DNA of 64,000 bases from Buxus sempervirens (Eukaryota; Streptophyta; Magnoliopsida; Buxales; Buxaceae). Shown in pieces: positions 25,987 through 37,784 of the stretch. How positions within the stretch are numbered: the first letter of the stretch is position 1; every line of letters begins with the position of its first letter. Both the position numbers and the translations under genes were made by a program. The notes under the pieces were generated by a model. It was not told the DNA's origin and did not search any database. It worked only from the letters and a program-made list of their open reading frames with translations. The stretch spans positions 2,241,883 through 2,305,882 of the forward strand of contig OX387183.1 of assembly GCA_947561395.2 (NCBI GenBank). The letters run 5' to 3'.

Positions 25987-28865
25987 TGTAGACACCCCAA
26001 AATTGCACGATTTTCGATAAATCTCGAAGGAGAGAAATATTTTATTGGAATTTTTAATTCTTAGCATTGGGTTTGAGATCCTTAACCCATTTGAATCTAA
26101 AGCCGCAAAGGAAAAGGCCCGAATTCTATCTTTTATGAAAAGTCAAACTTTTTCGGGTTGAATTTTGTTGACTTTTTGACCCCAGAAAATGAAATATTTT
26201 TTTAAGCAAGATTTAAAGATAATTTTTCCCGGTAATCAAGTTTTTAGTAATGTTATTACATAAATGAATTTTTTGAGATTTTAAATCTTGACGAATACCT
26301 TGGTAGTAACATGTTGAATCTTTTTACCGGACCTGAAAAATCGGAATTTAGCCTGGAACTGGAAAGTTGACTTTTTATTCACTTGGAATTTGGGTCTGGA
26401 ACTATTTTTAATGGATTCAAATGGGGGGGGGGGGGGTGTTTGCTTATTTACATGTAATATCTTAAGTAAATGGAGATTAAAAAAATATGAGGACATTTAC
26501 TTAAACGATATTACATGTAAATAAGCCTGGCCTGTGCAGTTAAGGCTCAAAACCAACCAAAAATGTGTTGACCGTAGTATATGTGCGGTTTTGCTTAATT
26601 TGGTTTGAACAGCCCTGTGTGTGCGGTTTCAACCGTGCATACAGTGCGATTTGTGTTCATGGTTCTTGTGTGAGCTGCCACGTGGCTTCTAGAAGCTTTG
26701 GCCATTCGGCTACGTCGACAGCAATCATGACAAGCGTAACTGAATTGGAACCGCTTTGGATGTGCGGTGGAGGTAAATTTGCATAGAAACCGCACATATA
26801 GTGACGGTTCTGTGGAAACCGCACTGTGTATGCGGTTTTGGTTGTTTCGAGGATTTGCGAAATGGCTCGATCTCTGAGCCTTATTTACGCATATTACCTC
26901 TCTCTCAGGGACTTGAACTCCCTATTTGAGCCTCCGAAACTTGCGAAATTACTCCAATTCAAGCCTTTAAGGAGAATTGGAATAATCTAGAAGAGCTTTT
27001 AGGCATACCCTTGGGACTTTTCTACCCTTGGATTTGCCTATAAATAGAGGGGTCCTCCTCTTGCAAAAGGCTGATAATTTGAGGCTTAGAAGCTCTGCAA
27101 GAAGAAGGGAAACTCTGCTGGATTGTCTAATCAAGGCCTAAGCTACTAAAGGTAAAGCTCCATTTGGTTTTCTTGCTTCCTATTTACATTTCCAACTCCC
27201 ATCTCCTACCTTTCTGTAGTGTAAGGCCCTGGATGTTTCTTTGAAGCCCCAAACCTCTTCCAAAGTACTTGGGAATCCTCTTTAGCCATAAAATGTGAAG
27301 AGAGAGCCTGGGGAAAAGGAAGATGGAATGGATCCTCTAGGCATAGAACCCATTTGGAATGGCATATTGATATTATTTTGAGCTTGTTTTTCTAAGCTGA
27401 CTGTGTTTGGAATCTGGAGAAAACATTATGATCAATGCTCTTTATAGCATTTGATCTTTGTCTTCTCCTAAAAATGTGGTTTCCACACTATCACACACTT
27501 TTCATTATCTTCATCAAATAGGCTAGATCTTGGACCTTCCATGTTCAATATAGCAAATCTGAGATCCTAGGCCTTAGAATGAACTTTTAGGACTTCATGA
27601 GTTGTTTTTCATGATTTTAAGTTGTTTTGGTCGAATCCATTTGCACACATGCACTGATTTTGGCTTTTTATTAAAAAATCTTCAAAACATGGCAGCATCT
27701 GTGGCCTGTCTTAGAATGCTCATAACTTCATCCTTCGGATGAATTTTTGAGTGATTCCAAAGACATGTGATAGATGGAATGACCTACTTTATATCTGGAA
27801 ATTTTAGCTCATTTTTATGGAGCCAGTTTTTGACACCATCTGTTCAAAGTTTGTAAGTCAGTTCAGCCCAAATTGCTGAACTTGCCGCTTTGATGGTGCA
27901 CCATTTGCTCAATTTTAATCCGTTTCAAGTGATTTTAATTTTTGAGTTTTCCTTGAGAAGTCTATTTTCATTTCCAACTGGTTTCAGCAGATTTTGATCT
28001 GATTTGTGACTTGTGTGCTTGATGGACTCAGAGCTGCTCGCTGGCATAGTCCAAAGCTAATCTGTGGTCTTCTAGGCATGTTCAAGAGAGCACACAAGCC
28101 ACATCTGGATGGAGTTTGGTGTGAGGTTTATCTCTTTGGAAAGGTGGCACCACATTCTTCATCCATGTAAATTTTCATGGATTGTTATGGACCCAAACTC
28201 CACGAATAAGGTTTTGAAAATGCCTACTCACCACTTTTTCTGAGTTATAACAGCAGATTTCAGATGTGGATTTCCCTCTCGTTTTAAATCGGATTGAGCT
28301 GAATTTTTTACTGTATACTCTACTATATACCAGTTTTCAAATGGTTTTGGTTTCATTGGATTTGTATTTAAATTGAGTGAGTTGTGGTTAATCGAAGCTT
28401 TCAAGTTCTTTTGGTCTGATTTTTCCAGATTTTCCTTGGCTTGATTTTCTTCAAACTTGACTTAGATTTTCCTTCGCTCATGAAATTCTGAAGTGATATA
28501 TCCATGAGGAGCGTCCAAGTTCATTGGATTACTCATTTGGAATAATCACATACATTTTGCTTATTTTAAGCATCTCTTGTTTAATTTTTTATTAGCAAAC
28601 AATCCTTAGCATAAGCAAGCATGTGGCATCCGTCTTAGACGGATGAGTGGGGGTGCCTAACACCTTCCCCCACTCATAAATAATTCCCCTTACCTTATCT
28701 TTTGATTTTTTTCCTTGTATTAGAGCCACTTTGGCTCTATTTGGCTTTTATGAACCCTTTGGTGTCCATTCACACCTTAACTTGAATGGTGGCGACTCTT
28801 TATTTTTATCGATCCCCACGTGACAATATCGGAAGTCATCCCAGGTGACATTTCCATGTCTCACT
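25987..28865 (+). repeat. 5' LTR of Tat element 2
   Basis: Starts TGTAGACACCCCAAAATTGC and ends at TGTCTCAC plus one base, just before the primer binding site. It contains a G run followed by a long hairpin (26423-26525), a cluster of TGCGGTTT words (26580-26845), CCTATAAATAGAGG at 27038 as a likely TATA box, and near the 3' end GGGGGTGCCTAACACCTTCC and GGTGGCGACTC shared with other Tat LTRs. Confidence 0.92.
26423..26525 (+). repeat. G run plus long inverted repeat inside the Tat 2 LTR
   Basis: Fourteen G (26423-26436) precede an inverted repeat with arms at 26443-26472 and 26494-26525. Each arm contains CTTATTTACATGTAATATC or its complement and TTTACTTAA-type ends; the loop is about 21 bases. 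The same structure is in the solo LTR at 56765-56863, and a shorter version in the 3' LTR near 38221-38275. Confidence 0.85.
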
Positions 28866-28867
28866 AC

Positions 28868-28885
28868 TGGCGACTGCGCTGGGGA
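28868..28885 (+). other. primer binding site of Tat element 2
   Basis: TGGCGACTGCGCTGGGGA lies two bases after the 5' LTR end, beginning with the TGG expected opposite a tRNA CCA tail. It differs at two adjacent bases from the site of Tat element 1. Confidence 0.85.
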
Positions 28886-31259
28886 TGGGTGGAATTGAGC
28901 CATGTTTTGTTTTCTTGTGCATGTTTGATTGACTTTTATGAATTGTTTGCTGTTTTGTCAATTTGTGATAAGCATGTTTGATTTGTGTGCTTCTATTTTA
29001 GAGAATATAAAACCCATGAACATAGGGCATGTGATGTGTGTATGCTTTGGTTATGCTCAAAACCATGTTAGGGGACCTAGATAGTCTTACCATGCTAGGT
29101 TGCCATATTTTCATGATAAGCATGCTTTGATTAGAACTTTGATGTCATGTGCATGAGATCAGAATTTTTGAGAGATGTTTGCTTTGTATCAAGCATGGTC
29201 ACCATGATTTATTGGTTTTTTGTATAACATGATAACATGCTTACAAGTTTGTATGGTTGTATAAATGCATGTTTAGATTGAGTATGCTAGGAATTGTTTT
29301 ATCACTTTGATGATCTCATGTTTATTTATCTCAAATGATCTCTATATCATGCCTTGGTGATTATGATTATGCTTGCATGGCTACGAAAAAAGAGTGGCAA
29401 GGGTGGGACGTTGTGTTGAATGTGACCCACTTTTTCAAATGCACTTGAGCACCTTTTCTATTTTTTACACGGCCTACCTATCACCTATAGGAAGTTGAAC
29501 AAGAATGTGTGTAGCTTGGCGCACCGAGGTCGTTACTTCGGAAAGCGAAAGTGAAAACATTCACCTTAGAGTTTCGAGCAATGATGTGATGACATAGTGG
29601 ATCTAGAATTCTGGTCATACATTAGGCTTGAGCTCTAAGTTGCCAATAAGCCAAAACCCAAAACCCCCACGCTTGAGGTGGAGAAACACGTTTTTGCCAA
29701 AGTAAACCAAATACGTTGGGAAAAAGGGTTTGTAATTGAGGGAAGGCCATTTTGCATGACTTATATGATCCAAGGCATGATATAGATACCATTTTGAAAG
29801 TAAACATGAGGTAACAAGGTAATAGCAATTTCCTTTTTGTGATTGCCTTCATACTTTGTAAAGCCAAGTGCATGGTGTCCATTTTGTTGGGATTTTGTTT
29901 TTCCCAAAGAATTGCTGTATCCTAGGATTGGTATAACCCATAGGAAGAGTTTTAACTCTTCTTAGAGGTCATTCTACCCAAATGCCCATAGGAGGCAACC
30001 CAAAGTCCAAATTCCATGCATTGGGTGTCCAATTTTGGTGGGAACATATGCCCTCCTTTGTATGAATGCTACTAATCCTATTTTTGCAAAAAGATGGAAG
30101 GAAAATGACATCCAAGAGGTGCTTCTACAGAAGGCTTTCTTTTTCTGATTTTAGTTTAAGAATTTCATCTTGGTTTTCAAGCCTAAGAAGGTGAAGTTGT
30201 AATCATTTCATGCCCTTCAAGGCAAATTTGTATTTCTTTTATTGGCTTCTATTAAAGACATGAGAAGGCTTTTTTCTGTACGTATGTGTTGTTTTTTTTT
30301 TATTATATTATACAAGTCACATTGAATACATGCATCTTTTCAGGCATTTAATGTGTCAAATGCCCAACTTGGGGAAGTCCAGAAGCCACTCAATGGTGAA
30401 CAGTGAGTTTGGACAAATAATCAAACTAATAAAACCAATTGGGAAAAGAAAAATTTCGGAAATCTGCTTCTGGCTTAAAACCGCCCTGAGTATGCGGTTT
30501 CTTGCATTTTTGCTGCAACCGCAGGATATATGCGGTTTGAGCCAAACCGTTCTGAGTGTGCGGTTTTAAGCCGAAATCCTATTCTAGCCTTGCTTATCAA
30601 ACATTTCTGGGTCCTTTCATCCCTAAGTCATACAAGCAAATGGGCAGGGGTTCCAAATAAGATAAATGGCATTTAAACCATTCCAAATTCCCCCAAATCA
30701 AAGGATTAAGATCATTTTAGGCATCTTTCACCTAAATTGAACAATTGGCTTAACTAAAGAGTGCAAGTGACAAAGTAAAACTGGTTCAAATCAGAAACCA
30801 AGTCAAGCACCTCATTTTTTGGGTTTAAGTTCATGTAAGGCTTTCTTTACCTAGTTTGAACACTTAACCCATCTTAAGTGAAGTAAATGATTAAAAGAGA
30901 ATTGGTTCAAATAACCAACCTAATCATGCTTCAATCTCAAGAATTGAACTTGGAAATCACAATAAGTTTCCAAAACATGTTAAGCTTAAAGTGTAATACA
31001 ATTCATGAAAGGAAGCTTAACTCTTTTAAAATGGGGCCAATTCAAAAATCAATCTTTAAGAAATATTTAATCATAAGGTGTTCAAACAATTAAGATTTCT
31101 TCCAAAGAGCAATTTGTGGGTCACTTGGAAACCTTTGAATTCCAAGCAAATAATCATTCCAAAATCGAATGAAAGAAAAATTTCAAGCAAATCATCTCCT
31201 TGAAAGCAATTTGAGTCTCTTTTTAACTCAAAAACACCTAAGGGGGTTCAAAAATATTT
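28886..31259 (+). other. leader of Tat element 2
   Basis: About 2.4 kb without a supportable coding frame. 29370-29900 is related to the leader of Tat element 1. A cluster at 30475-30570 repeats TGCGGTTT/AACCGCA words four or more times, as in the LTR. The remainder is A-rich with many short TTCAAAT/AAGCTT words. Confidence 0.6.
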
Positions 31260-32540
31260 TTTAGGCATCTGAAAGCCTTGGAATTTCAGAAAAAAAACTC
31301 AATTCCAGATTTTTTCAAAATCTCATAGGCCTTTCTAAAGCCTTAATTTAGAAACTCATAGGACCCTGGAAGCCTGAAATTCCAGATTTTTATCAAAAAT
31401 CTTCATAGGCCTTCTAAAGCCTTAATTTAGAAACTCATAGGACCCTAGAAGCCTAAAATTCTAGATTTTTATCAAAAACCCTTCATAGGCCCCTGAAAGC
31501 CTGCGTAATTTCAGGAGGCTTTGGAAGCCTTAATTCCAATTCATAGACCCCTGAAAGCCTGCGTAATTTCAGGAGGCTTTGGAAGCCTTAATTCCAATTC
31601 ATAGACCCCTGAAAGCCTGCGTAATTTCAGGAGGCTTTGGAAGCCTTAATTCCAATTCATAGGCCCTTGAAAGCCTGCGTAATTTCAAGAGGCTGTGGAA
31701 GCCTTAATTCCAAAGCATAAGCCCTTGGAAGCTTGCATAATTCCAAGTTGTGATTTGTCTAAGGGCTTTTACCTTAGGCATTTTATTTTTGTGGGACGTT
31801 GGAAGCCCTAGAAAATTCCAGCATTGGTGGGTCTTTTTTGTACCAACCAATTCATAAGCCCTTGGAAGCTTGCGTAATTCCAAGTTGTGATTTGTCTAAG
31901 GACTTTTACCTTAGGCATCTCATTTTTGTGGGACGTTGGAAGCCCTAGAATATTCCAGCATTGGTGGGTCTTTTTGTACCAACCAATTCATAAGCCCTTG
32001 GAAGCTTGCGCAATTCCAAGTTGTGATTTGTCTATGGGCTTTTACTGTAGGCACATCATCTTTTGTGGGATACGTTGAAAGCCCTAGAATTTTCCAATAT
32101 TGGTCGGTCTTTTTCGTACCAACCAATTCATAAGCCCTTGGAAGCTTGCGTAATTCCAAGTTGTGATTTGTCTAAGGGCTTTTACCTTAGGCATCTCATT
32201 TTTGTGGGACGTTGGAAGCCCTAGAATATTCCAGCATTGGTCGGTCTTTTTCGTACCAACCAATTCGTAGGCCTAAGGAAGCTTGCGTAATTCCTTAACT
32301 CATAGGACTTTTGAAAGCCTGAAATTTCAGAATTTATCTCTTGGGCCGTCTAAAAGCCTCTGAATTTTAGACACCTCATAGGCCTTATAAAGCTTGAATT
32401 TAGAAAAATAATAGGACTTTTGAAAGCCTTTAAATATTGGAACTCATATCTTGGGCCGTCTAAAAGCCTCTGAATTTTAGACATTCCTCATTCTTTGGGA
32501 CCTTTTGGAAGCCCTTAAATTCCATGTTCTTTTGGATGGT
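31260..32540 (+). repeat. tandem repeat arrays in the leader of Tat element 2
   Basis: Two array types in series. At about 31480-31720 four units of about 58 bp contain CTGAAAGCCTGCGTAATTTC and GGAAGCCTTAATTCC. At about 31710-32280 four units of about 140 bp contain CTTGGAAGCTTGCGTAATTC, TGTGATTTGTCTAAGGGC and CCTAGAATATTCCAGCATTG. The core words match the array in Tat element 1, in the corresponding place before gag. Confidence 0.9.
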
Positions 32541-32822
32541 CATTTGTACCAACCACTTCTCCTCACAAAGTCAATTTCGATCAAAACAAAAAGAAAAAAA
32601 AAAGAAAAAAAAAAAGAAAAAGTTTAAAAATAAGAAAAACAAAAGAAAAAATTGTAATTCAAACTCATGTTCACCCAAACATGCATACATGCATTCTTGA
32701 AAGTGTGTGAGTTTAACTTGAAATATGCACTAATTGTGTTTCCTTTCTTTTATTTCACAAGGTCTTCGGCTCCTACCTGAACCATTGCTCCCAGGCGCTC
32801 TCAGAGACTAAGATCTGCCACC

Positions 32823-35032
32823 ATGAACCCTATTGAAGAACAATCTACTGTGTCTGCTGAAGCCTTTGCTCAACTGCAGGAGCAAGTGGCTGGGATGACC
32901 AAACTACTGGAGAATCTACTGGCTAACCAAGTAGCCCAAGCCCAAATGTAGGCGCAGCAGGCACAAGCTCAGGCTCGGGTTCACCAAGCCTCTTCTTCCC
33001 ACAACGCACCACCACCAACTCAACCTATCCAACCTCCACCACCATCACAACCCATTCCACCTCAACCTGAATTCCACCAACCTATCTCTGAGCCTATCTT
33101 GATCAGGGAAGAGGAGCCTGAATCTGAGAAAGAGAAAGAGAAGGAGAAGGAGAAGGAAAGACTGAGAATGGAAACGGAGAAGAAATTTTTCGAGAGGCTG
33201 GAATCACTCCAGGAGGAACTGAGGGAAGTCAAGGGGGTTAACACGTTCGGAGGCACAAACTTTGATGATCTTTGCCTCTACCCCGACGTATGCCTACCGG
33301 CCAAGTTAAGTGCCTGGATTTTGACAAATACGACGGCACTGGCTGCCCAATGAGCCATCTGAAGTTCTACTGTGGGGCATTGTGCCAATTTGGCTGGGAT
33401 GACGGCATTTTGATCCAACTATTCCAGAGGAGCCTGACTGGGGCAGCCTTGAGGTGGTTTGCGACTGTAGACCATGGCAAGATCGGGAGGTGAAAAGATA
33501 TGGCCGATGCCTTCCTAGCTCAATACCGCTTTAACTCAGACATCATGCCAGATCGGTACGATATGATGAAGATGAGCAAAGGAAGGGAAGAGACAGTTAG
33601 GCAGTATGCCAAGAGGTGGAGAGAAGCTGCCTCCCAAGTATGGCCGCCAATGATGGAGCCCGAAATGGCCTCCACCTTTATCGGCACACTGGGGCAGCCA
33701 TTTTACAATCATCTAGTGGGTCAGACTACCACCAGTTTCGCCGCCTTAGTGCAAGTGGCCGATCGGATTGAAGATGGAGTAAAATCAAGGAGAATCATCG
33801 ACTACTCTGCCGCAACCGGCCAATCAGATGCATCTGCCTCCTTTGCTCAGAAAAAGGGGAATGGAGCAAGAAGGAATGGAGGAATGAAAGAAGGGGATGT
33901 GAATATGGTACAGTTCCAATCTGCCAAGAAACCCCTCCACATCAACATTTCTGCTCCTCCAACAAGGCTAGTCCAACCACCTCAAGCCACCTATCAAAAC
34001 CCTCTCAATGTCAATGTTCCTCAGCAAGCAATGCTTTACCAAAGGAAGGTCTTTTCGAAAGAGGAGAGAGACGCTTGGATGGCGTCCAGAAGGAACAGGG
34101 TATTTTCCCCTCTTCCTATGACTCCATCTCAGCTTTTGCCAACCCTGTTAAACGCAGGGTATGTTACTCTGAAAGAACCATATCCTAATGCTTCAAAGGG
34201 AAAGAATTTTAATCCCTCCACCACTTGTGATTATCATATGGGTGCACCAGGACAACCTACAGACAAGTGTTGGCCTTTAAAACATGCCATCCAAGATTTC
34301 ATCGATCAGAAGACCCTGCAGTTTAACACGGTTGCTCCCTCTCCCTCCGGGACTGACATTGGTCAGAATCCTCTACCCCAGCACAATGGGGCAGGCCCCT
34401 CCAATTTCGTGGGGGCTGTCTCTTCTGGACCTAGGACTTTTGATCCCTCGCAGCTGATTGCGCTTATAGGGACGTCCGTTAAGGTCTATTTTGACAAAGA
34501 AGAGGTAGAGGAACAGATCAGTGTCATTCCTGGAAGGAAAAGAAATGGCAAGATTGCTGAGGACATTGACTCCTCTCTAGTCCAGGTCGCATCCTTCATG
34601 GCCCAAATCAATGCCTCCAAACCACCTTCTTTGCCCAAAGCCGCGGGTGAGCCTGAGCCACTACCACAAAAGCAACAGGATTTCACAGAAGGAGGCGGGG
34701 CATTCTTTGCAATGGCAGAGAATGAGGAAAAAGAAGCAGAAAGAAAGATGCCTTTCATTGATTGGGCAGTCATTCAAGTTTCAGATCAAGTAACGTCACT
34801 TCTTCCAAGGGCTGAGCATGATGCCCTAAATATGAAGACAATTCTGAACAAAGAAAGCAATTCTTGCCTCGACCAGCAGAAGATGAAAATTTTTGCAAAA
34901 TTGGGGAAAAATCAACTTTTACCTTGGAGAACAGGGGCAATCTTCAAATTCCCACGTTCTCTGAAAAGAAACCCCCATAAAAAGAATGCACATTTCCTGA
35001 GGATCCTAAGGAGCCTTGTTCTCAGGAAGTGA
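32823..35032 (+). CDS. gag of Tat element 2 (fossil)
   Basis: From MNPIEEQSTVSAEAFAQLQE at 32823, through a Gln/Pro-rich part, an acidic/basic coiled segment (EKEKEKEKEKER near 33130), the conserved CLPAKLSAWI neighbourhood, and then an open 510-residue stretch from 33500. That stretch includes KRWREAASQVWPPMMEPEMA, SFAALVQVADRIEDGVKSRR and MGAPGQPTDKCWPLKHAIQD. These parts match the gag of Tat element 1. The family product forms the virus-like particle. A few breaks interrupt the N-terminal half. Confidence 0.88.
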
Positions 35033-37771
35033 TTTCAATAAAGGCTCTTGGAAAAGAAAAAAAAAGATTTTTCCTTAAACATTTTTTTAGAAGTAAAAGA
35101 AAAAAAAAGTTTTCAACAGGGTCCTTTTTACTTATGAGTCATATCTCCCATTAAATTTCATGAAGTTGAATATAACTTCGTTATTGGGCTCAATTTCGAG
35201 ACCAAAATCGAAGAAAAAGACACTCTAAATGAAAATTCAAATCTTTTAAGTGTCATGAGAAGAATATTTTGCAAAATTTTGAAATGACCAATCTTATGGA
35301 CTTTGGAATCAAAGATGACCCGGAGTTTTCACTTGAAAGTAGCAAGTACGGAAATTTATTTCATATGGATTCAGAGAGGATTGCATCACTTGCTCATCAA
35401 GGAGAAGCCAATGGAGAAGAAACTAAAGGAAGAAGTTTTTGCATATGAAGATGACTCCTAGTTTGCATTCTGTATTGGAAAATATGGAAAGATTTGGTTC
35501 CTTGGTTGAGATATGAACTACGAATCAGCTACAAAGTCTAATGAAAAGGAAGCTTGATTTAAGAGCCTGATCAGATGAGAATGATGTTTTGTGGTTGAAA
35601 TTTTATATGAATGGATTTCCATCTTGACAGGTGGCGGTGATAAAAAAAAAAAGAAGAGAAAAGAAGAAAGAGAAAAAAAAGAAGAAATGGAAAAATCTTG
35701 AGCCAGTCATGTAGCGCAACTCTACTAAGTCTGAAAATTCAAATTTTTCTTAAAATGATAAGAGGCCTTTCTTTCTTATATCCCTGAAATCTTTGAAATC
35801 CCTAGTTAGACCTTCTGAGCTTTATAAATTTTTTCCAAATAACCTAAACTGGGAATTGTAACCCCACACTGGGGCAAATTTATTAAGGCATGAAAGGACA
35901 AATAAAAAAGAAGAAGAAGAAGGGGGCACTATTGAATTTCAAAACGGATTTTGAAGATGTTTCCAGAAAGGGGGGCAAAGAAATGAAAAAAAGAAAAAAT
36001 AAGAAGAAGAAAGATGAAAAAAAAAGATCATCAAATGCCATGGGATATTTGGAGAATTTCTTCCGAAAGGGGCAATAAAAATTGCAAAGAGAAAGAATGA
36101 AAAAAGAAGTTCAGTACCAGGGTGAAAGTTCTAAAGGAAGAAGAACTTCAACACTGGAGGCAATTTTGTATTCCAAGGAAAGAAATGCCATAAGAATTAC
36201 AATCTCAGTTAACCCATTTGATCATATGGTGTTTGAGCCTTTTATCCCTTTTCTTCCTAAACAAAAACCAAGCCTACATTTTGTCCCATTCATAAGTCCT
36301 CTTTGATTAAGAAATTTTGAATTAAGGCAAGTATGACTACATTAGCTTCTGGTAATGAAGGATTAAAAAGAGAAAAGAAAAAAAAAAGAGAAAAAAATGG
36401 AGAAAATGTAGTGAAAACCTGGAAGGGCGCTACATGGCAAATGATCAACCATTTGCAAGGAGAAAACCAATGGAGTCATATGAGAAGAGAAGTCCATGAT
36501 TGTCATGAAATATGAGGGAGTTTTCATATCATGGATGTAAGAAACAACTTTTTCAAGTTGAAGGTCTTTCCAAACCGGGGCAAAATGGTCAGATTGAAAG
36601 AGCTGTCATTTCTGAAGCATCAATGGACAAGCCAATGGTCATGGGAATGATTCTAAAGGTTCCGAAGGCTTATTTTGGTCTTTTTTCATTTTTTGAAATA
36701 ATCTTCTCATTATTCAACTTGATTTTAATTCTTTTGGACTATATGCTAATAAGTGATTGGACCATTTTCCAAAATAAAAAAAAATTTATAAAAACACAAA
36801 AAGGCAAAAAACTATATTTCTGGCCTATGATGAGCATCTATGACTTTTCATAAAACATTGGTTTTGCAAGCATTAGAGAATTCTGACGCTACTAGTATAA
36901 AACATATTTTTTTATATGCACTTTTGCATTCTTTTATAAGGATTTCTTTTTATAAAGGCCAAAAAAAAAAAAAAAAAAAAAAAGAGAGAAAAAAAATTCA
37001 TCTCTGCTGTGAGGTAAGTGCATTTCCAAAGCATCAAGGCTGGGGCATGCTCAATTTCCTTTGCTTCTGAATCCTCAATGAAAGGAATCGTATCATCTTA
37101 AAGATTTGGGAATGCCTCCAAACAAGAGCCCTTATCTTTCAATCATGAAGATGGCATTCAGTTTGGTAGTAAGAAGGCATGAAAGAGAGAACATGGGCAG
37201 TAAGGGTATGAGGTTAGATCAACAGATCATGATTCTCAAATCCAGCAATCAAGAAAAGAGCATACACTTGGGCAGTTAAAAAGCATCAAGGCAGGCTATG
37301 GGCAGCAAGGGCACATACATCATTAGTGAGAGAGCAGAAAGATGAAAAAGCAAAAGCAAGTTGCAGAATATTCAAGCACAGGTTTGGGCAGCACATGGCA
37401 CCCAGGTGAGTTAATAAAAATCAAATCATGGAAAATTCAATGAAATATTTCCTTCCTTATTGTTGAGCTGAAAAGTGAAAAACATCAAAAGCAATTGAGT
37501 TTGCAGAGGTCAATTTTAAAAACACCTTCTTTTTAAAATTTTGCTTGTCTCAGATTTCTTTTCATAGCCACAAGAGCTTCAAGAAATCTGAGATAAGGAA
37601 GAGATGCCACCCCATCAGACTTCTAGCAGGGGTTTCATTGGTTATCTTCAAATCCATGTTTTTTATCACTCATTTGTTTGACCAAAGCAAGTTCAACTGA
37701 TGAGATGTCTTTCAAACGTGCAATTTTGAGTTGTGTCTATTCTTTGCTGTTCATTGTGTTACAACTCCAGC
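35033..37771 (+). other. post-gag region of Tat element 2, purine-rich, no pol
   Basis: 2.7 kb with strong purine bias on the plus strand (GAAGAAG and A-run clusters at 35640-35690, 35905-36035, 36365-36410, 36961-36995). Short lysine-rich open frames come from this bias. No RT, RNase H or integrase block is visible on either strand. Such non-coding 3' filler is typical of non-autonomous LTR families. Confidence 0.65.
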
Positions 37772-37780
37772 AAAGAGGGG
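37772..37780 (+). other. polypurine tract of Tat element 2
   Basis: AAAGAGGGG, followed by TAGT and then the 3' LTR start at 37785. It primes plus-strand DNA synthesis in the family. Confidence 0.75.
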
Positions 37781-37784
37781 TAGT

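Noticed and set aside
26565-26795. Frames repeated in each Tat 2 LTR (for example around 26595, 38343, 56933)
   Set aside because: They appear only because the LTR sequence is repeated; short, on both strands, no domain.
35890-37070. Lysine-rich open frames after gag in Tat element 2
   Set aside because: Caused by purine bias and A runs; no domain and poor start context.
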